Made by a program: the position numbers and the translations under genes. Positions 6,343 to 7,115 of a stretch of 7,115 nucleotides of DNA are shown in pieces; positions within the stretch are counted from its first letter, which is position 1; each line of letters starts with the position of its first letter. This stretch comes from Lachnospiraceae bacterium (GTDB lineage: Bacteria > Bacillota > Clostridia > Lachnospirales > Lachnospiraceae), in contig CAAGRP010000051.1 of assembly GCA_900772685.1 (NCBI GenBank), forward strand, positions 1-7,115, given 5' to 3'. The notes under the pieces were generated by a model. The model saw nothing but the letters and a program-made list of their open reading frames with translations. It was not told where the DNA came from and did no database searches.

Positions 6343-6828
6343 ATGAAGAAAAAGATAATCATTGCAGTGTGTACCGCACTCATGGCTGTTTCTCTTGCAG
6401 GCTGCGGCGGCAATACATCTACAAAGATCTCAAGCAGTGTTGCAATGGCAAATCCGTGGGAGGATTTCAAGACTCTTGAAGAGGCACAGGAGAAGGTAGG
6501 GTTCGAGGTATCACTTCCTGAGGACTGGGCAAAAAAGGATGCCGTTTACAGAGTTTGTGAAGGCCTTAATGCAATCGAAGTCCAGTTTGATGACGGTGAT
6601 GAGGTCATAAGAAAGGCAAAGGATGATGGAGACATAAGCGGAGATTATAACGAATATGCTTCCGAGGAGACAATGACTATAGGAGAGGCTCAGGTAACCT
6701 TTAAGGGAACTTCAGAGGATGAAGTAAACCTTGCGGTATGGGTATCGGGTGATTATTCATATTCTGTAAGCAGCACTGATGCTGTAAGCGCCGATCAGAT
6801 GAAGAAGATCGTAGAGGCTGTAAAATAA
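6343..6828 (+). CDS. Small secreted lipoprotein of unknown function (DUF4367-like)
   Basis: A 161-aa protein with a clear lipoprotein signal peptide: KKK at 2-4, a hydrophobic core, and lipobox LAGC with lipidated Cys21. A short flexible linker rich in Gly/Ser/Thr (22-36) follows. The mature domain opens with NPWEDFKTLEEAQEKVGF (37-54), continues with EVSLPEDW (55-62), and contains IRKAKDDGDISGDYNEY (89-105), VTFKG (118-122) and AVWVSGDYSYSVS (131-143). I recognise this layout from lipoproteins and membrane-anchored proteins common in Lachnospiraceae and other Clostridia, resembling DUF4367-type domains; no biochemical role is known to me. The ribosome binding site is AAAGGAGA (6326-6333). 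It has its own promoter and is separated from rnfB by a hairpin, so nothing in the sequence ties it to the Rnf complex. Composition matches its neighbours. Confidence 0.85.
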   Translation: MKKKIIIAVCTALMAVSLAGCGGNTSTKISSSVAMANPWEDFKTLEEAQEKVGFEVSLPEDWAKKDAVYRVCEGLNAIEVQFDDGDEVIRKAKDDGDISGDYNEYASEETMTIGEAQVTFKGTSEDEVNLAVWVSGDYSYSVSSTDAVSADQMKKIVEAVK

Positions 6829-6843
6829 TAATTCTGACATTTG

Positions 6844-6898
6844 AATCAGGTATTGTATTTGTCATACTGATTGACTAGAAAAAAGTATGAACCTGATT
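6844..6898. repeat. Nested inverted repeat after the lipoprotein gene
   Basis: AATCAGGT (6844-6851) pairs perfectly with ACCTGATT (6891-6898). Inside, CATACT (6863-6868) pairs with AGTATG (6884-6889). The arms are offset by an 11-base bulge on the 5' side and one base on the 3' side. It lies 16 bases after the stop codon but is not followed by a T run, so it is not a classical terminator. It may stabilise the 3' end of the lipoprotein mRNA. Confidence 0.45.
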
Positions 6899-6933
6899 AA
6901 TCTATAAACTTAGTATTAGCTTTTAGAAAAACG

Positions 6934-6992
6934 GAGACACGACATTAACGGTTCTGAAGTTCCATACGACAGGAGCGTTCATGTCGTGTCTC
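6934..6992. terminator. Strong hairpin, possible terminator (better on the minus strand)
   Basis: GAGACACGACAT (6934-6945) and ATGTCGTGTCTC (6981-6992) are perfectly complementary. After one mismatch the stem continues with AACG (6947-6950) against CGTT (6976-6979), and TTCTG/CAGGA may extend it after a second mismatch. On the plus strand only three T follow (6993-6995). On the minus strand the stem is followed by CG and five T (complement of 6927-6931). It could thus end plus-strand transcription weakly and stop a convergent transcript entering from the right more efficiently. No minus-strand gene is visible in the window. Confidence 0.5.
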
Positions 6993-7115
6993 TTTCATTG
7001 TCATAAACAATGTTCACCATAAAATGTCGCCCCAAGCTGACCGGAGTTATGTACCGGAGCTTACATACATTCGGCATTTCTTACGACGTTCATTTTTTAA
7101 CAAAATTCTTTACAG
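6993..7115. other. Non-coding tail with small dyads, no gene seen
   Basis: No supported reading frame. Three small elements can be seen. CATTGT-N5-ACAATG is at 6996-7012. The direct repeat ACCGGAG occurs at 7040-7046 and 7053-7059. The dyad TATGTA-N8-TACATA is at 7048-7067, overlapping the second copy. This may be the upstream region of a gene beyond the window or the end of a convergent one; I see no convincing promoter. Confidence 0.35.

Noticed and set aside
6871..6908. Promoter with TTGACT and TATAAA after the lipoprotein gene
   Set aside because: The spacing is 26 bases, too long; closer -10 candidates are poor.
6983..7079. Minus-strand 32-codon frame beginning MPNVCKLRY
   Set aside because: Too short, no ribosome binding site recognised, preceded by an in-frame stop, and ending within the hairpin arm; no evidence that it is translated.
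7088..7104. Possible Rex-like redox operator (TTGTTAA half-site on the minus strand)
   Set aside because: Only one half fits the palindrome; the other half matches about four of seven positions, and no promoter is evident nearby.

Overview
The window carries one complete, compact, plus-strand operon for an Rnf complex (ferredoxin:NAD+ oxidoreductase, ion-translocating) with its flavin-insertion enzyme, followed by an independently promoted small lipoprotein gene. The protein sequences, the rnfCDGEAB order typical of Clostridia, strong AGGAGG-type Shine-Dalgarno sites, frequent GTG/TTG starts and moderate-to-low GC point to an anaerobic Gram-positive Clostridia member. Lachnospiraceae is the best guess, mainly from the style of the downstream lipoprotein; this is inference from remembered family resemblance, not a database result.

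Layout. Positions 1-113 are a very AT-rich promoter region. 168-1232 (or 114-1232) encodes ApbE, a lipoprotein FAD:protein FMN transferase. It is followed, without a visible terminator, by rnfC (1290-2579), rnfD (2595-3503), rnfG (3500-4030), rnfE (4034-4723), rnfA (4720-5310) and rnfB (5325-6119). Gaps between the rnf genes are 3-15 bases, or ATGA overlaps (rnfD/rnfG and rnfE/rnfA), so translation is probably coupled. A long interrupted hairpin at 6140-6211 ends the operon. A near-consensus promoter at 6275-6303 drives a 161-residue lipoprotein gene (6343-6828). Positions 6829-7115 hold no convincing gene but several inverted repeats, including a near-perfect 17-bp stem at 6934-6992.

How the genes work together. 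RnfB (cytosolic multi-cluster ferredoxin-like subunit) takes electrons from reduced ferredoxin. RnfA and RnfE form the membrane core with a shared intramembrane iron-sulfur site. RnfG and RnfD carry FMN covalently bound to threonine, attached by ApbE on the outer face. RnfC passes electrons through its FMN and [4Fe-4S] centres to NAD+. The downhill electron flow pumps Na+ or H+; which ion cannot be read from the sequence.

I see no evidence of a previously undescribed system here. The more unusual details are a cysteine-rich tail on RnfE, altered residues in both flavinylation motifs, a 5'-extended apbE reading frame, and the structured non-coding stretches around the lipoprotein gene.
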